This document shows, one piece after another, positions 54,901 through 61,097 of a stretch of 64,000 nt of DNA. The stretch covers positions 31,502,192 through 31,566,191 of the forward strand of contig NC_052506.1 of the NCBI RefSeq assembly GCF_014356525.2, written 5' to 3'. Positions within the stretch are counted from its first letter, which is position 1; each line of letters starts with the position of its first letter. A program made the translations under genes and the position numbers. Under the pieces are notes generated by a model. It had not been told where the DNA came from. It ran no database searches and saw only the letters and a list, made by a program, of their open reading frames with translations. The stretch comes from Nilaparvata lugens. Taxonomy: Eukaryota > Arthropoda > Insecta > Hemiptera > Delphacidae.

Positions 54901-56744
54901 TCACGTGCACGAACTTCTCACTGTACAACACGCTGTCTTTCTTCTCCGCAACCAGGCTGATCTGCAACACACCATTCCTTCATCAATTAATATTGCTTTA
55001 GGATTAATATCATCCCATTAGGAGAAATCATAATAATATTCGTGTGGCATTTATTGGTGTAGAGTATCTGACGGGAATATATTAAAAATTTATTTAGGTC
55101 GCCAATGGGCCTCACGACTGCTATACTACAGTTGGGCCGCCAATTTAGCGTGCCCATCCAATAACAGTGATATGGCTAAAAACTTTCAGTCATATCTAAG
55201 ATTGAACCCGGGACCTTCAAGCTGTTAAGCAAGCGCTCTATCCACTTGCCTAAAGGTATGCGAATGTCAAAGAGGTGTGGGGATGATATGGGTCGATCGA
55301 GTGCGAGTAAACACAAGCACATTGTCTTTAAAGTGCATTGAATGTTATGGATATAATAGGACTAGTTTATAGTTGTCAAGTATCTCGTGAGCATTCCAAA
55401 AGTGTGCAACTGATACATTGAATACAATTGATATAGTGTTAGGAAGTGAAAAGGGTGACAACAGGTATCACACATTGTTATTGGTTCTCATTTTGAAATG
55501 AGTGAATGATTGTTATAATAAAAAGTTCAGAGGAAGAGTTCAGTTTCATTTTCATTATAGCTGATTCATCTTTATTAACTTGTCAAAAGCTTACCAGTAC
55601 CTACAAAAATAATGTTTTCGTCAGACTTCTCTCATGGAAGTGATAGTGATAGAGCCTGTGGCTCTACTTTTTACCTTTTTTCCATTGTGGAAGAAAGCTG
55701 CTGAAATGATGAGCTCTCCAGGGAAAGAAGCGGTACCAATGCATGTCCAGTCATTGAGTATGTAATCTTTGAATGTCCAAAGTGCAACGTTTCCAAACGA
55801 ATCTGCTACCAGCAGTTTATGGCCAGAAAGGTCCCACTCGATTGATGTTATCACAGATACACTGGAAAGCACTCTGAAATTGTAGAAAGCATAATCAATC
55901 ATTTTTAGAATTTCCAGTGACTTGTTGAATTTATAATAAAACACCAAGAAATTGTTCTACTGCTAAAATATATCTTATGAACATTGCTATGATTGTTTTG
56001 GATTTCAATAAAATTACTTGGGAATATGAAAATACAGTAAATAAAAGTTCCTTAGCTTGAAAATATGTAAAAACTCAATTTCATAATTTATTTAACTAGA
56101 TTTTTAAAAAATACCTCTTCGTTTCCATAATATACAGTCTGACATTTCAAGTGAACTTTCATATAAAGTGTTGCTTATCGTTGTTTAATTAAAGGTATGG
56201 GTGACATCCACTTCATCAAGATCTCAGTTGATCTCAGTTGAACCAGCCCGGGTAGGCAACTTCGGGTTGTCAAGCTCCTGTTGCTTTCAGGAAATCCAGT
56301 GGATTCAGTATTACAGTATAATATATTTGATTTTAAAATTATCAAAATATTCTGAATAATACTAGCATATTGCCAATTAAAAGCATAAACCTAACCCCAA
56401 CCTCCAACTGACTTCTCCCTAACCCATAACCCCAACTAGTGTGCAACGGTTTATCAGCCTGCAACGAAAACTTGATGCCGTGAGACTTGACAAACTAAAC
56501 GGCTCAACTTGCAATTTGTTTCAGTATATGAAGAAACGTCAAAATAGACACTTGATGAACTGAGACCATACCCCTAATATTATATAGAGGTACTAACTTG
56601 TGGCTATGCCAAGGTGTGTTGAGGTCCGCTACGTAGACATGAGAGCCCCATGTTTTGGCAGTGGTGTCATCAAGCTCAGTTCGAGTAGTAAACGCAATGA
56701 TGTTTTGACTCGAAACCACACACAATGTCTTTCCTTCATGTAAG
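24763..56744 (-). CDS. MED16: Mediator complex subunit 16 (MED16), 13 exons placed
   Basis: MED16 is a tail-module subunit of Mediator, the nuclear complex that links DNA-bound activators to RNA polymerase II. Thirteen exons, listed separately, join with consistent phase into about 788 codons. N-terminal exons carry the WD-repeat region (NIIAFT; SIEWDLSGHKLLVADSFG; SLGSIRHRITAADI); later exons the helical region (LLEYCLVTGLDWWD, KSLLRP, RELLVIIRIWGLL, ECCLLPSQ); the last has the conserved Cys/Trp end (WDQRW...CRCGGHW). Human MED16 is about 877 residues; the missing part is mainly the first ~30-35 residues, whose exon I could not find above 56744. Introns reach 10 kb and are full of transposons. 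No in-frame stop or broken splice site was seen. Confidence 0.95.
24905..26589. other. MED16 last intron; diverged direct repeat
   Basis: Holds a diverged tandem direct repeat of about 125 bp (25356-25465 and 25481-25590) sharing GTCAGAGTTAATA and GTCAGGATATGTTT. No other feature seen. Confidence 0.6.
26590..26735 (-). CDS. MED16: MED16 exon: LEYGVEPDNLLFVPE
   Basis: Found by splicing: acceptor ATTGTAG above 26735, donor GCAG|GTGAAT below 26590. LEYGVEPDNL corresponds to human LQFGRAPTLP, and TVDTIRHIFLGHQPLVVKQC to [21 protein letters not shown]. It leaves two bases, joining the last exon as CRCGG. Confidence 0.88.
26736..27252. other. MED16 intron between exon and first LTR
   Basis: No gene or repeat recognised; AT-rich. 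No upstream part of the Ty3/gypsy element that starts abruptly at 29199 is found here. Confidence 0.45.
27253..27430 (+). repeat. 5' LTR of the deleted element
   Basis: About 178 bp, more than 90% identical by eye to 29022-29198. Holds AATAAA near the end (TAATAAATAAAATTG). The first bases AATTAACTTG differ from AGTTAACTTG in the other copy. Confidence 0.75.
27739..28188 (+). pseudogene. gag (capsid-like) fragment of the deleted element
   Basis: 149 codons starting after a Pro/Ala-rich N-terminus (MNPAPPAPKLP). The segment DMIPEFFEE...LNRFITIVDKVV...LYSTILSKIKGQA...W...KNVLLTSYLDKRD resembles the Ty3/gypsy Gag capsid region. A frame break at 28186 follows; further gag (RVLLRGLREPVGSLMRTKNP) continues in another frame to about 28410. 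Not functional. Confidence 0.7.
28434..29008 (+). pseudogene. env-like C-terminal remnant
   Basis: A 112-codon frame, then past a stop at 28770 the frame continues to about 29008. Near its end is a hydrophobic membrane segment (LLYIVLQVIIIIIVYKEF) followed by a short tail, in the place of an errantivirus envelope transmembrane anchor just before the 3' LTR. Identity is inferred from position, the membrane segment and general resemblance to gypsy-group Env ends. It is truncated and broken. Confidence 0.5.
29022..29198 (+). repeat. 3' LTR of the deleted element
   Basis: Direct repeat of 27253-27430 ending CAAACTATAACT. The next bases run straight into gag of a different Ty3/gypsy element. Confidence 0.75.
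29183..29482 (+). pseudogene. gag nucleocapsid fragment with Cys/His knuckles
   Basis: YCGNKHINGKCPAFRKMC followed by NLCKRYNHFARMC gives two C-rich knuckle motifs typical of gypsy-like Gag C-termini. The frame opens inside the preceding LTR by chance, so the true gag start is lost. Confidence 0.75.
29552..29896 (+). pseudogene. Retropepsin-like protease fragment
   Basis: LDTGF just upstream (about 29526) is the D-T/S-G active-site word. The frame after it holds YNGSPIETIGEV and CCILGLPTIQKL, matching the flap and ILG-L region of gypsy proteases. It is split by a frame break between them. Confidence 0.7.
30031..30513 (+). pseudogene. Ty3/gypsy reverse transcriptase
   Basis: KKPDNSLRLCLDPQNLN, FSTLDANKGFYSI, RYCYLRLPFGIASVPEVFYR and the catalytic YIDDIIIWG are the RT blocks. 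A one-base frame change near 30500 moves into GHVLSADGLKADPKKVQAI (30465-30668 frame), the connection region. Confidence 0.93.
30747..31154 (+). pseudogene. Ty3/gypsy RNase H
   Basis: MVMSVDSSSLGLGAVLQDG, YGSRALTDSEKKWVQIEKEL and VESDHKPLQFIF are the typical DAS/RALT/TDHKPL blocks, with DSS instead of DAS. KYDIQITYKPGKEFLLVNAL with final LSR matches the linker to integrase. Confidence 0.9.
31108..31697 (+). pseudogene. Ty3/gypsy integrase, N-terminal part
   Basis: HYNHFGMDKCKARARDIIFG plus ISTCQTCLKFQ forms the HHCC zinc finger, and DNFHFNKVDYLLVIDYFSKY the start of the catalytic core (VADNF in place of the usual VDIxG/GxDxF). An in-frame TGA lies between the two frames at 31474. The core breaks off at about 31697. 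Confidence 0.88.
31698..33305. other. 1.6 kb insertion of unknown type inside the integrase
   Basis: Separates LLVIDYFSKYVEIIKLNN from the later FARFGIPQILYSDGGPQF. AT-rich, no open frame of note, no clear inverted ends. Target duplication not identified. Confidence 0.6.
33306..33962 (+). pseudogene. Ty3/gypsy integrase, C-terminal part
   Basis: ARFGIPQILYSDGGPQFVSS carries the second catalytic Asp. After a small insertion (33492-33570, TACTATTTGTATA repeats) it continues with LLEYRNTPVATLMNISPNEL and MFGRQVRGFLPT, the conserved integrase end. Confidence 0.88.
34090..34180. repeat. Short tandem repeat, ~27 bp unit
   Basis: About three and a half copies of TATTATTATTTCTGTATGTT with small changes, just before the purine tract and putative LTR. 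The Tyr/Phe-rich frame across it is a product of the repeat. Confidence 0.85.
34197..34351 (+). repeat. Putative 3' LTR of the Ty3/gypsy element
   Basis: Follows the purine tract AAAAAGGGAGA and starts TGTCATATG; a possible end is TTTAACA at 34351, giving TGT...ACA borders, with AATAAA inside. No second LTR in the window to confirm the ends. Confidence 0.45.
34794..35703. mobile_element. 910 bp foldback element with 8 bp target duplication
   Basis: Ends AGGGCCGGTTTCCGAGCTCG and CGAGCTCGTAAACCGGCCCT, same family as 21967-22320 but with a long unrelated centre. TAAACATT occurs directly at both borders (34785-34792 and 35704-35711). The arms carry repeated words on AGTTCTAGACTT/AGTCCAGAACTT. 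Confidence 0.8.
35704..36788. other. MED16 intron with repeat fragments
   Basis: Around 36130-36360 there is a stretch resembling the interior of the Helitron at 1858 (GATATCTCAAACCGTATCA, CGATACAGAGTTCCA). A 35-codon open stretch at 35951-36058 is noted under findings. The CACTTCGCTCGGTCA near 35750 is another repeat scrap. Confidence 0.45.
36789..36898 (-). CDS. MED16: MED16 exon: DECCLLPSQVMIPPL
   Basis: A 110 bp exon without a usable ATG frame, found by homology: DECCLLPSQVMIPPLN aligns with human DECCLLPSQLLIPSLD. Acceptor TTTGCAG above 36898, donor CAT|GTAAGT below 36789, phase 0. Confidence 0.93.
36899..37817. other. MED16 intron, downstream of nested gene
   Basis: AT-rich; probably includes the 3' UTR of the nested gene on the - strand. 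No other feature seen. Confidence 0.4.
37818..38927 (-). CDS. Nested intronless two-pass membrane protein, unknown function
   Basis: A single uninterrupted frame of 369 codons from ATG at 38925-38927 to a stop at 37818-37820. The first ~40 residues contain a strongly hydrophobic segment (VIFCSFFVLVICLPISFYCL), then a short charged loop (EKRKDRH) and a second one (MVLGIAYWVVAVVIWIIYGY). The remaining ~285 residues are polar, Ser/Asp/Glu-rich, with an acidic run (NNEEEGGEDEEIGIDE) and a basic Ser/Pro end (LSRSPSPPSATSSNK), probably cytosolic. Lies between MED16 exons 36789-36898 and 39881-40078 on the same strand. No family recognised. Length and codon structure argue for a real gene; it could have 5' UTR exons upstream. 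Confidence 0.75.
   Translation of the reverse strand: MKGKSNTFFGYCVIFCSFFVLVICLPISFYCLIWFLWSKQLFSLVEKRKDRHTLAMVLGIAYWVVAVVIWIIYGYLCIQLFRKIKFAKYNNEEEGGEDEEIGIDEISITVLKSQKADVKTDQVTAGPSSSSKMMKAVNDEMNERMRLVTASRNYNSMVDNSFGSDQLMSESGVDRSPAAQVSNLSETTVRKRSNLSSSRNTAQIKHSSVVIDDALFTRNLSVCDLPKFKSDSDIPSSLRNEGVRPVENSLLQRRMTRDDSFIGLPEFKPFEDYLTLVQVDSPMSPREMFFSDLYQMADEKEKREALSKKSIGFFKEEKKMSIVASLTTLPTLHESRNESNEKIDKIAKPNEAGRLSRSPSPPSATSSNK
38928..39880. other. Upstream region of the nested gene, MED16 intron
   Basis: AT-rich, no repeat pair seen. Any promoter for the nested membrane-protein gene should lie here; I see no clear TATA or initiator that I would defend. Confidence 0.4.
39881..40078 (-). CDS. MED16: MED16 exon: LRELLVIIRIWGLLRSSCLP
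   Basis: Aligns with human [39 protein letters not shown] with MSLLFRLLTKLW...EPDE. Acceptor TTTGCAG, donor ATCG|GTAAAG. Confidence 0.97.
40079..41548. other. MED16 intron
   Basis: A short direct repeat of about 60 bp occurs at 41380-41405 and 41421-41470 (CACTATAAATGGGATTAAAA, ACATTTTCACAAATAAC). Nothing else recognised. Confidence 0.5.
41549..41728 (-). CDS. MED16: MED16 exon: DVDKVLLHLEAKEF
   Basis: TDVDKVLLHLEAKEF aligns with human VDIDKVMINLKTEEF; LQSLHQLIQWVADLALNLLA with LQALQQLLQWVGDFVLYLLA. Acceptor ATTGTAG, donor ACTG|GTAAAC. Confidence 0.96.
41729..42875. other. MED16 intron containing a tandem repeat
   Basis: Apart from the three-unit repeat described separately, only AT-rich sequence is seen. 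TTAGGGCCAGACC near 42683 with GGGCCCTTAAGCT near 42790 might be ends of a MITE, but the arms do not pair further inward. Confidence 0.45.
42255..42640. repeat. Three diverged ~145 bp tandem repeats
   Basis: Units begin near 42259, 42398 and 42544. Each contains CAGTA-ct-ACGTAT-TGTC, GTATATTTTaAACGTAATTG and TATTATGCTGCAATAT or a variant. Divergence between units suggests age. Confidence 0.75.
42876..43226 (-). CDS. MED16: MED16 exon: LLEYCLVTGLDWWD
   Basis: The largest exon. TTLLEYCLVTGLDWWDALV aligns with human FLLEYCMVTGYDWWDILL; TAFKSLLRPSDLVSHDKGP with STLKSLLRPHFLNTPDKSP. Acceptor TTGACAG, donor CAAG|GTATAC. Confidence 0.97.
43227..44527. other. MED16 intron, AT-rich
   Basis: Holds the interspersed repeat at 43574-43671 and a small perfect hairpin at 43977-44022 (CAGGACCTCCTA / TAGGAGGACCTG). 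Short frames around 43580-43800 are repeat-derived. Confidence 0.5.
43574..43671. repeat. Interspersed repeat, copy in MED16 intron
   Basis: Nearly identical (about one substitution seen) to 5468-5569, located more than 30 kb away in a MED16 intron. The overlapping short frames on both strands are therefore repeat-derived. Confidence 0.75.
44528..44901 (-). mobile_element. Repeat with tRNA-like module, copy 2
   Basis: Same family as 16388-16731, here in a MED16 intron. On the - strand, TAGCGTAGCGAGATAGAGC resembles an A box with D arm and CCAGGTTCAAATCTC a B box. The body holds (CAAA)n/(CAGA)n repeats near 44831-44855. Not a functional tRNA: no clean acceptor stem. Confidence 0.6.
44904..45252. 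mobile_element. ~350 bp MITE-like element with short inverted ends
   Basis: AGGATGTCCCAC at the left and GTGAGACACCCT at the right form short inverted ends. Body non-coding. Directly abuts the 44528-44901 repeat. Confidence 0.5.
45494..45690. mobile_element. 197 bp foldback element
   Basis: Arms of about 65 bp: TATAGAAATTAC, TTTAAACTTTTT, ACAACTAGTTT and AGCACT on the left are mirrored on the right. Confidence 0.8.
45779..46404. mobile_element. 626 bp foldback, arms ~300 bp
   Basis: Almost a full palindrome around 46090: TTGTTGATCTAGTAAAACAA on the left is mirrored by TTGTTTTACTAGATCAACAA on the right, and outer words AAGGCTAAAAATAAACTT, AGCTATCAAAATGAAAAAGT pair as well. The outer ends read TAAGGTTGTGCAAAGGC and GCCTTCGCACAGCCTTA. 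Sits in a MED16 intron, 140 bp from an exon. Confidence 0.88.
46548..46722 (-). CDS. MED16: MED16 exon: DLTRLGSALVAADNKGQIYL
   Basis: LTRLGSALVAADNKGQIYLY aligns with the human [23 protein letters not shown] segment. Acceptor TGTGCAG, donor ACAG|GTGACT, phase 1. A 626 bp foldback lies 140 bp downstream in the next intron. Confidence 0.88.
46857..46973. mobile_element. ~115 bp MITE
   Basis: CGTTTACACCAAA at the left and TTTGGTGTAAACG at the right, extended by imperfect pairing inward. Confidence 0.65.
46974..47791. other. MED16 intron, AT-rich
   Basis: Includes an (AATGAATAAATG)-like simple-sequence stretch at 47500-47600. Nothing else seen. Confidence 0.5.
47792..47968 (-). CDS. MED16: MED16 exon: HIIVSFADGTIHCLLRDSL
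   Basis: 59 codons, phase 0 at both ends (acceptor GTTTTAG, donor CAG|GTCAGG). IIVSFADGTIHCLLRDSL aligns with human LALAFHDGSVHIVHRLSL. GC-rich compared with its flanks. Confidence 0.9.
47995..48300. repeat. Diverged ~175 bp direct tandem repeat
   Basis: GCAGCGCTACTTTG, AATATCA-TTGAAT-ACACAAG, AGGATATACAAA and GGCAAACCTTGAGC recur in order at an offset of about 175 bp, in a MED16 intron. Confidence 0.75.
48301..48931. other. MED16 intron, nothing recognised
   Basis: AT-rich; GACCTGTTGTTTTGG near 48698 and CAACAGGTCAAAACG near 48750 form a short imperfect hairpin. Confidence 0.45.
48932..49077 (-). CDS. MED16: MED16 exon: VTEVKFVVKED
   Basis: EVTEVKFVVKEDADSLVVAA aligns with human [20 protein letters not shown], and IEVWELLEKPVPVHKLFQ with VECWSLRKEGLPVNNIFQ. 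Acceptor GATGCAG, donor CCAAG|GTATTC. Confidence 0.92.
49159..49348. mobile_element. 190 bp near-perfect foldback
   Basis: Arms of about 80 bp with few mismatches: AGGCTCAACTCACACTTAC / GTAAGTGTGAGTTGAGCCT, with CTCGACTCTAGTCGAGAGCA mirrored in both. It also contains internal CGACT/AGTCG palindromes. Located 80 bp upstream of a MED16 exon. Confidence 0.85.
49349..50669. other. MED16 intron with a small foldback
   Basis: AATAACTAGTACCCTTGTAA at 50419-50438 is mirrored by TTACAAGGGTACTAGTTATT near 50481-50500, and ATATTACAAGGGTAC recurs near 50570. Otherwise plain AT-rich sequence. Confidence 0.55.
50670..50813 (-). CDS. MED16: MED16 exon: HFLVAVSSGDVRMPVQCYRV
   Basis: Aligns with human NIVVATADGSSASPVQFYKV, then ITSQALPSFFLQ with IDTEILPSLFMR. 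The donor CATT|GTAGGT is chosen because the alternative CATTGTAG|GT would create a stop at the next junction. Confidence 0.9.
50814..51941. other. MED16 intron, nothing recognised
   Basis: AT-rich. A 105-codon - strand frame at 51573-51890 has no domain and low-complexity Lys/Asn/Ser content; not called. Confidence 0.45.
51942..54355. mobile_element. 2.4 kb terminal-inverted-repeat element, unknown family
   Basis: Left AGGTTGCCTTGATC and right GATCGAGGCAACCT are inverted. About 65 bp further inward TGCGACCTCTCGGCC is mirrored by GGCCGAGAGGTCGCA, with TGACGT-like words between. The interior is AT-rich with no transposase, and carries the 53258-53635 repeat. No target duplication is obvious. 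Confidence 0.65.
53258..53635. mobile_element. Interspersed repeat (Helitron-like?), copy 2
   Basis: Second copy of the 18947-19347 family, nested inside the 51942-54355 element in a MED16 intron. Confidence 0.65.
54712..54961 (-). CDS. MED16: MED16 exon: EKF...TTSESLGSIR
   Basis: YSEKFVHVRFAPSVRHFGNR aligns with human [36 protein letters not shown] and SESLGSIRHRITAADI also match. 250 bp, leaving one base (phase 1). Confidence 0.95.
55083..55258 (-). mobile_element. tRNA-derived SINE
   Basis: On the - strand: A-box-like TAGGCAAGTGGATAGAGCGC and B box GGTCCCGGGTTCAATC lie 5', then a body (ATATGACTGAAAGTTTTTAG, GGCCCATTGGCGACCTAA) and an AATAAATTTTTAA tail. The standard head-body-tail order supports a SINE, transcribed by RNA polymerase III. 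Confidence 0.75.
55675..55873 (-). CDS. MED16: MED16 exon: WD-repeat blade
   Basis: Reads VITSIEWDLSGHKLLVADSF and later AAFFHNGKK, aligning with human [21 protein letters not shown] and LSWLHNGVK. Acceptor ATTTCAG, donor AAG|GTAAAA. Confidence 0.93.
55874..56597. other. MED16 intron
   Basis: No gene or clear repeat. A short direct repeat GATCTCAGTTGATCTCAGTTGAAC is at 56219-56242 (two GATCTCAGTT units). Confidence 0.45.
56598..56744 (-). CDS. MED16: MED16 exon: first exon recognised (N-terminal propeller)
   Basis: Acceptor TTTGCAG above 56744, donor GTTAGT below 56598. SSQNIIAFTTRTELDD aligns with human CRNLIAFTMDLRSDD, and VYVADLNTPWHSH with HILDTEHPWDLH. The first base completes a codon begun in an upstream exon that was not found. 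Confidence 0.88.
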
Positions 56745-57499
56745 CTGCAAACACAATTATACAATTTTTCATTGATGCGATTGCAAGAAAAAATACAAAC
56801 ACTTGAAGCATAGCCACCTCTTATAAAGGTGTATTGGAGATGGCTATGCTTGAAGACATCTGATCAGTAGTTGTGACTGTCACTAGATTTGAAAACACTT
56901 TTAATGAATAGGTAATGATGATTGCCTACCTATTGAATATAATAGTGTTAATTCACCAATCTACTACTATTAAATTACTAGATCAACCTAGAATCAAACA
57001 AATTTAACAGGTTTATAAACGATTAATCCTGAATTCGGTTTATTGATATATTTACTCCAAATTGGATAACATAATGCCATTTAGACAAGCTTACGCGTGT
57101 ATAGTCAATTTTTTTTCTAAGAAATGGTTGACCCTAAGATGAGGGCAAAAACTACGTTTCGAAGAATTGGGTACTTAAAAATATGCCTACCAGTAGCAGC
57201 TAGAAGCTTACCAGCCGGTCAGTTTCAGAGGGCTTCAAGAAGTTTATTATTGAGTCATTAGAATCACTTAGTAAGTTGTTCATGTTGAACAGCCACTATA
57301 ATCATGTTGAACAGCTTCTATTTCTATTATATTAATTTTGATTAATGTGTTTCTCTTATGTTTGTTTTTGATTCAATTTTCCTTTTTTTGTTTTATTAGC
57401 AGGTTTTCATGCTTTGTGGCTTTTCTTGACGTGTCCCTGGGGCCTGATACCTTAAAGAATTACCAAAAATAACTGGAAACTAACTAAATAACAATAGCT
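56745..57499. other. Upstream of the first MED16 exon found
   Basis: A hairpin at 56802-56855 (GAAGCATAGCCA / TGGCTATGCTTGAAG). The MED16 start exon should lie here or beyond the LINE remnants, but I found no candidate with a matching phase. Confidence 0.45.
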
Positions 57500-57870
57500 T
57501 ATACAATGGTACTCCACATGAATTTCGGATAGGCAGAAACACAGCCGATATATCTGACTTACATAAACACTTTCCGAAAACTTTGATGAAGTTGATGAGC
57601 ACTGTGTATGCTATGACATGACAGAAGCGTTCGACCTTAGCTTCTTAACAAATTGCCAACCTTGGTTATCAATGGTAAACCATGGCCACCTATTAAAAGG
57701 ACAGGACTCGGTCAGTCTCTCAGCATAGGATGGGATGACTATATTCTACAAATCATCCATATCACCGCTGATAAACACAGGTGTCACACAGGGTACGAGT
57801 CTGAGTCCGATACTATTCTCAGAGAATAGTAGTGACTTGCCCGAAGCTAAAATTATAACTACAGGAAAAA
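57500..57870 (+). pseudogene. Heavily decayed LINE reverse transcriptase scrap
   Basis: Readable in pieces: CYDMTEAFD, then TGVTQGTSLSPILF and NSSDLPEA, recalling the RT words DxSKAFD, GVPQGSxLGPxLF and INDLP. Frame breaks and stops throughout. Confidence 0.6.
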
Positions 57871-58379
57871 ATTGACTACCTACTTAGGCTACTTGCATGG
57901 GGGATGGTAATAGGTGGACGACACTTTACTTTGATTGCACCCGTATTCTTGATATTAAAGTACTGATATTATCGAAAATAAAACTGGAATTAACGTAATA
58001 ACTGAAATACCTAAATACTGTAATAGCTAGATAGATTATAACTAACTAATAACTAAAACTGTAATAAAATATACTGGAATTCTAGATACTATCAATATTT
58101 TAATATCGATGTAGCCGATGTTAGTCACTTAAGCCATGATGCAGACAAGAACCGAGCAGTCTGAAGCGAAAAGGCAAATAATCAAACAGCTACATTGCCA
58201 ATGCAGCAAAACAGTATTTCACTTTAGAAAGTCGACAGCGAGGTATGTAGGCGACAGTAGGATTTCCTTCATATGTCGTGTGTCCGCGGAGCAGGATGTA
58301 ATATTGGATGTGACTGTTAAATACTGAATCACTGAATGATAAACGATCAAAAGGTGCTGAATGCCAAGATGATTTATCA
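57871..58379. other. No gene recognised
   Basis: AT-rich. A 63-codon + strand frame at 58136-58327 has no recognisable domain and borders LINE remnants; not called. Confidence 0.4.
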
Positions 58380-59690
58380 TTCTTCAGATGAGATATAATA
58401 CTATTGATAGATTTTTTGATACTCTGCTAATATGCTGCTCCCAGCTAAGTTGATTACCGATACTGAAGCCCAGAAGAGTAACTGGTGCAACATTCAGATA
58501 GGCTCTACCAAGAGTACACATCAGCTCATGCGGTTTTCCCTCATTTAGTGACAGTCTGTTAGCTTGGAACCATTATTTTGCCTCCTCAAAAATGTTTAGA
58601 GCTTTGTTCTTGGCTTTAAGAGATCCATTTCCATGAACAACAAAAGTGGTATCATCTGTGAACAGCAAACTTGAACCATCCAGACTAAGGTCATTTATTT
58701 TGATGATGAACAGCAGGGGACCACACACAGAGCCCTGTGGGACACCATATTTTACTGCTTTTTCTTCAGACCCAGCACCCATCATGCTGACGACCTGTCA
58801 ACGATCCATTAAATAACTCTCAACCATTCTCCATGCATTACCATGTAGGCCTACTCCATACCTTGTTCCATACCAAGCTTCCTCAGTAGGATATCAAGTC
58901 ACAATCAAAATGTACAATCAAATGCCTATGATAAGTCACACAGCATCAGGTCCACTGACTCGCAACTCTAGCCTGATGTATGGTCTCAACCAGAGATAAA
59001 TGGGAAAAGGTTGTAGAACTTCCTTTACAAAAATCATATCACCCATCAAATTATTGGACTCCAGATAACTGTTTAATCATTATTGTTTCAATGGAATAAG
59101 GGGTACTGTAGAGATAGACCTATAGCTACCTTCCATAGTAGAGTCTCCTTTTTTGAAAATTGGAACGGTCTTAGAGACTTCAAGGCAAGCAGGGCATAGA
59201 AGATATTCAGCAGTACAAGCACTGGCCAATCAAAACATCAATGACGTTCTTTAACACTTCAACAGAGAGACCATAAATACTATCCAGGTTGTGGGAGCCT
59301 TGGACCTATCGACAATTTTACCAGTCAATATCCCTAAATGACGAAAATGAGCAGCACACCAGCGGCACTTGCATGGCTGGATCAACAGCTGAGATTTGGA
59401 TGCCTTCAATTAATTCGGTGATTGTATTAGGAAAAAAGTCATTTACTTCATCAGGACTGTCTTTGCATTCCATTACCGGTTTCAACTTAAAATAATAATT
59501 TATGAATTTCCAAGCAGCCTTTAACGGATTGTAAGACTCTTGTTTGAACTTGGAATTTGCTTCCTTCTTAGTTTTATTAATGTCAACTCAATAAATATTT
59601 TTAGCTTTGAGATATTTCCTGTATATGACATCAGCCAGGCAAGCATTCACTGTGATTTGAACTGATTGTGCAGTTTCAACATAACTATTA
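58380..59690 (-). pseudogene. Decayed LINE reverse transcriptase on the - strand
   Basis: From high to low coordinate: AWKFINYYFKLKPVMECKDS and EVNDFFPNTI, then FKKGDSTMEGSYRSIS, KYGVPQGSVCGPLLFI, INDLSLDGSSLLFTDDTTFV (FADD motif as FTDD), WFQANRLSLNEGK and LLGFSIGNQLSWEQHIS. Many stops and frame changes. Confidence 0.8.
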
Positions 59691-59829
59691 TTTTAGCTTG
59701 ATCAAGTTCAGATGTGTAGCCTACCAGACTTTGCACTTTTTGACTTTAAAGGCATTAATGCTACCACTTCCAGACCAAATTTGAAAAAACACAGTGGAGC
59801 ATGCTTATTTAAAGATTTTAAAGATAGTT

Positions 59830-60350
59830 TTTTTTCTGATGATACATGATTGCTGTCGTCTGGCATTGACCTTCAGCAGGTGTTGGAGAGGTCAGCGGAG
59901 CATCTGAGGTCTTCAACCTCATGGTTCCTGGTAAACCGTTTCCAGCTAAATGAGAGCAAGGCACAAAACATCGTCTGCAGTTTGTTGCGTAATCTGCCTC
60001 ATGATCAGGAGCCTGTGAAGCTGCTTGGCTTCTGGTGGATTCAAAGCTCAGCTGGGCGGGCCTAATCCAGCAGGTGACCAAGAGACTGTCCCGAATCTGT
60101 TTCCTTTTGCTCAAGCTGAGGGGACATGTGACGGAAGCATATCTGGTCATGGTGTATCATGCACATTTCCACTGCCATATCTCCTACGGTCTACTCATGT
60201 GGAGTCACTCAGCCAAGGTTGTGGACATACTGAAGCTGCAAAAGTGGGCCGCCAGGATCATTACTGGAAGCGAACATATTGCTCATTGCAAACCCATTTT
60301 TGCTAGGCTGGGTATTCTAACTGTAATCAGCCACTTCCTCCTTCTCTGCC
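59830..60350 (+). pseudogene. LINE RT C-terminal half, interrupted (5' piece)
   Basis: Begins at a FSDDT remnant of the FADD motif. Then STSWFLVNRFQLNESKAQN, VKLLGFWWIQSS, a frame change, AYLVMVYHAHFHCHISYGLL and ARIITGSEHIAHCKPIFARL, ending near LLLCLMKKA. The missing tail is at 61098-61372. Confidence 0.8.
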
Positions 60351-61097
60351 TCATGAAGAAAGCTCTCCAAGGTGACTTACCTGATGCGCAAGTTGAGGAG
60401 CATTGTGCCAAGAAGCTACCTGGTAACTGCGTACCATGCTTTGTTCCACAGTCATATTAAGTATGGGATTGTGCTGTGGGGACATGTGGGCACAGTATAC
60501 ATACAGTACGGAAACTTGGCTTTACCCTGACGCCAAAATCCGCCATCTTGTTAGGAAGCGCCGCATTTGTTGTGAGAGGATTCTGCTTCTTCAGTAAAAG
60601 GTGATCCGCATCAGTACATTCTCACAATACCTGGAACATTGCCGGCTATTGTTCAAAGAACAGCGGATCCTCACAGTCTTCAGTCAGTACCTGCTTACCT
60701 CGTTAGTGCTTCTAATAGAACAGCTACATAGATTTCAAGTGAGAGGCCAGGTCCATGTGTATTTTACTAGAAGACGTAATGATGTAGACCTGCCACAATT
60801 GCGATTGGCCAGATCACACACCAGTTTCCCAATTCGCACCCTTGAAAATATTCAACAGGCTCCCATTGTGTGTTCGTGAATTGGAAAATAAACCATTTAA
60901 AACTGTGCTTCGAGATAAACTCCTCAAACTTCCACTCTATTCCTTAAGTGAAGAGGAGATCAATCGTTTTATTTGTCTCTTTGACATGCCATCTCGATAG
61001 TTTGTGTAAATTTTATGAACGTTTGTGTTTTTAATTTCTTTTGACGAAATCTATCCAGTGTAAAGTCTGGTCATGGATGGAAAGAAAATTGAATTGA
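60351..61097 (+). mobile_element. Second LINE, 5'-truncated, inserted into the first
   Basis: LMRKLRSIVPRSYLVTAYHA, then a ~90 bp foreign stretch, then VIRISTFSQYLEHCRLLFKE, FTRRRNDVDLPQL, and in another frame KPFKTVLRDKLLKLPLYSLS to FDMPSR and a stop at about 61000, followed by a short 3' UTR. The same sequence lies inverted at 62889-64000, which fixes its 3' end near 61097 (AAAATTGAATTGAA). Confidence 0.78.

Noticed and set aside
55190..55258. A functional tRNA gene on the - strand
   Set aside because: It is followed by a SINE body and lacks a foldable anticodon and acceptor stem.
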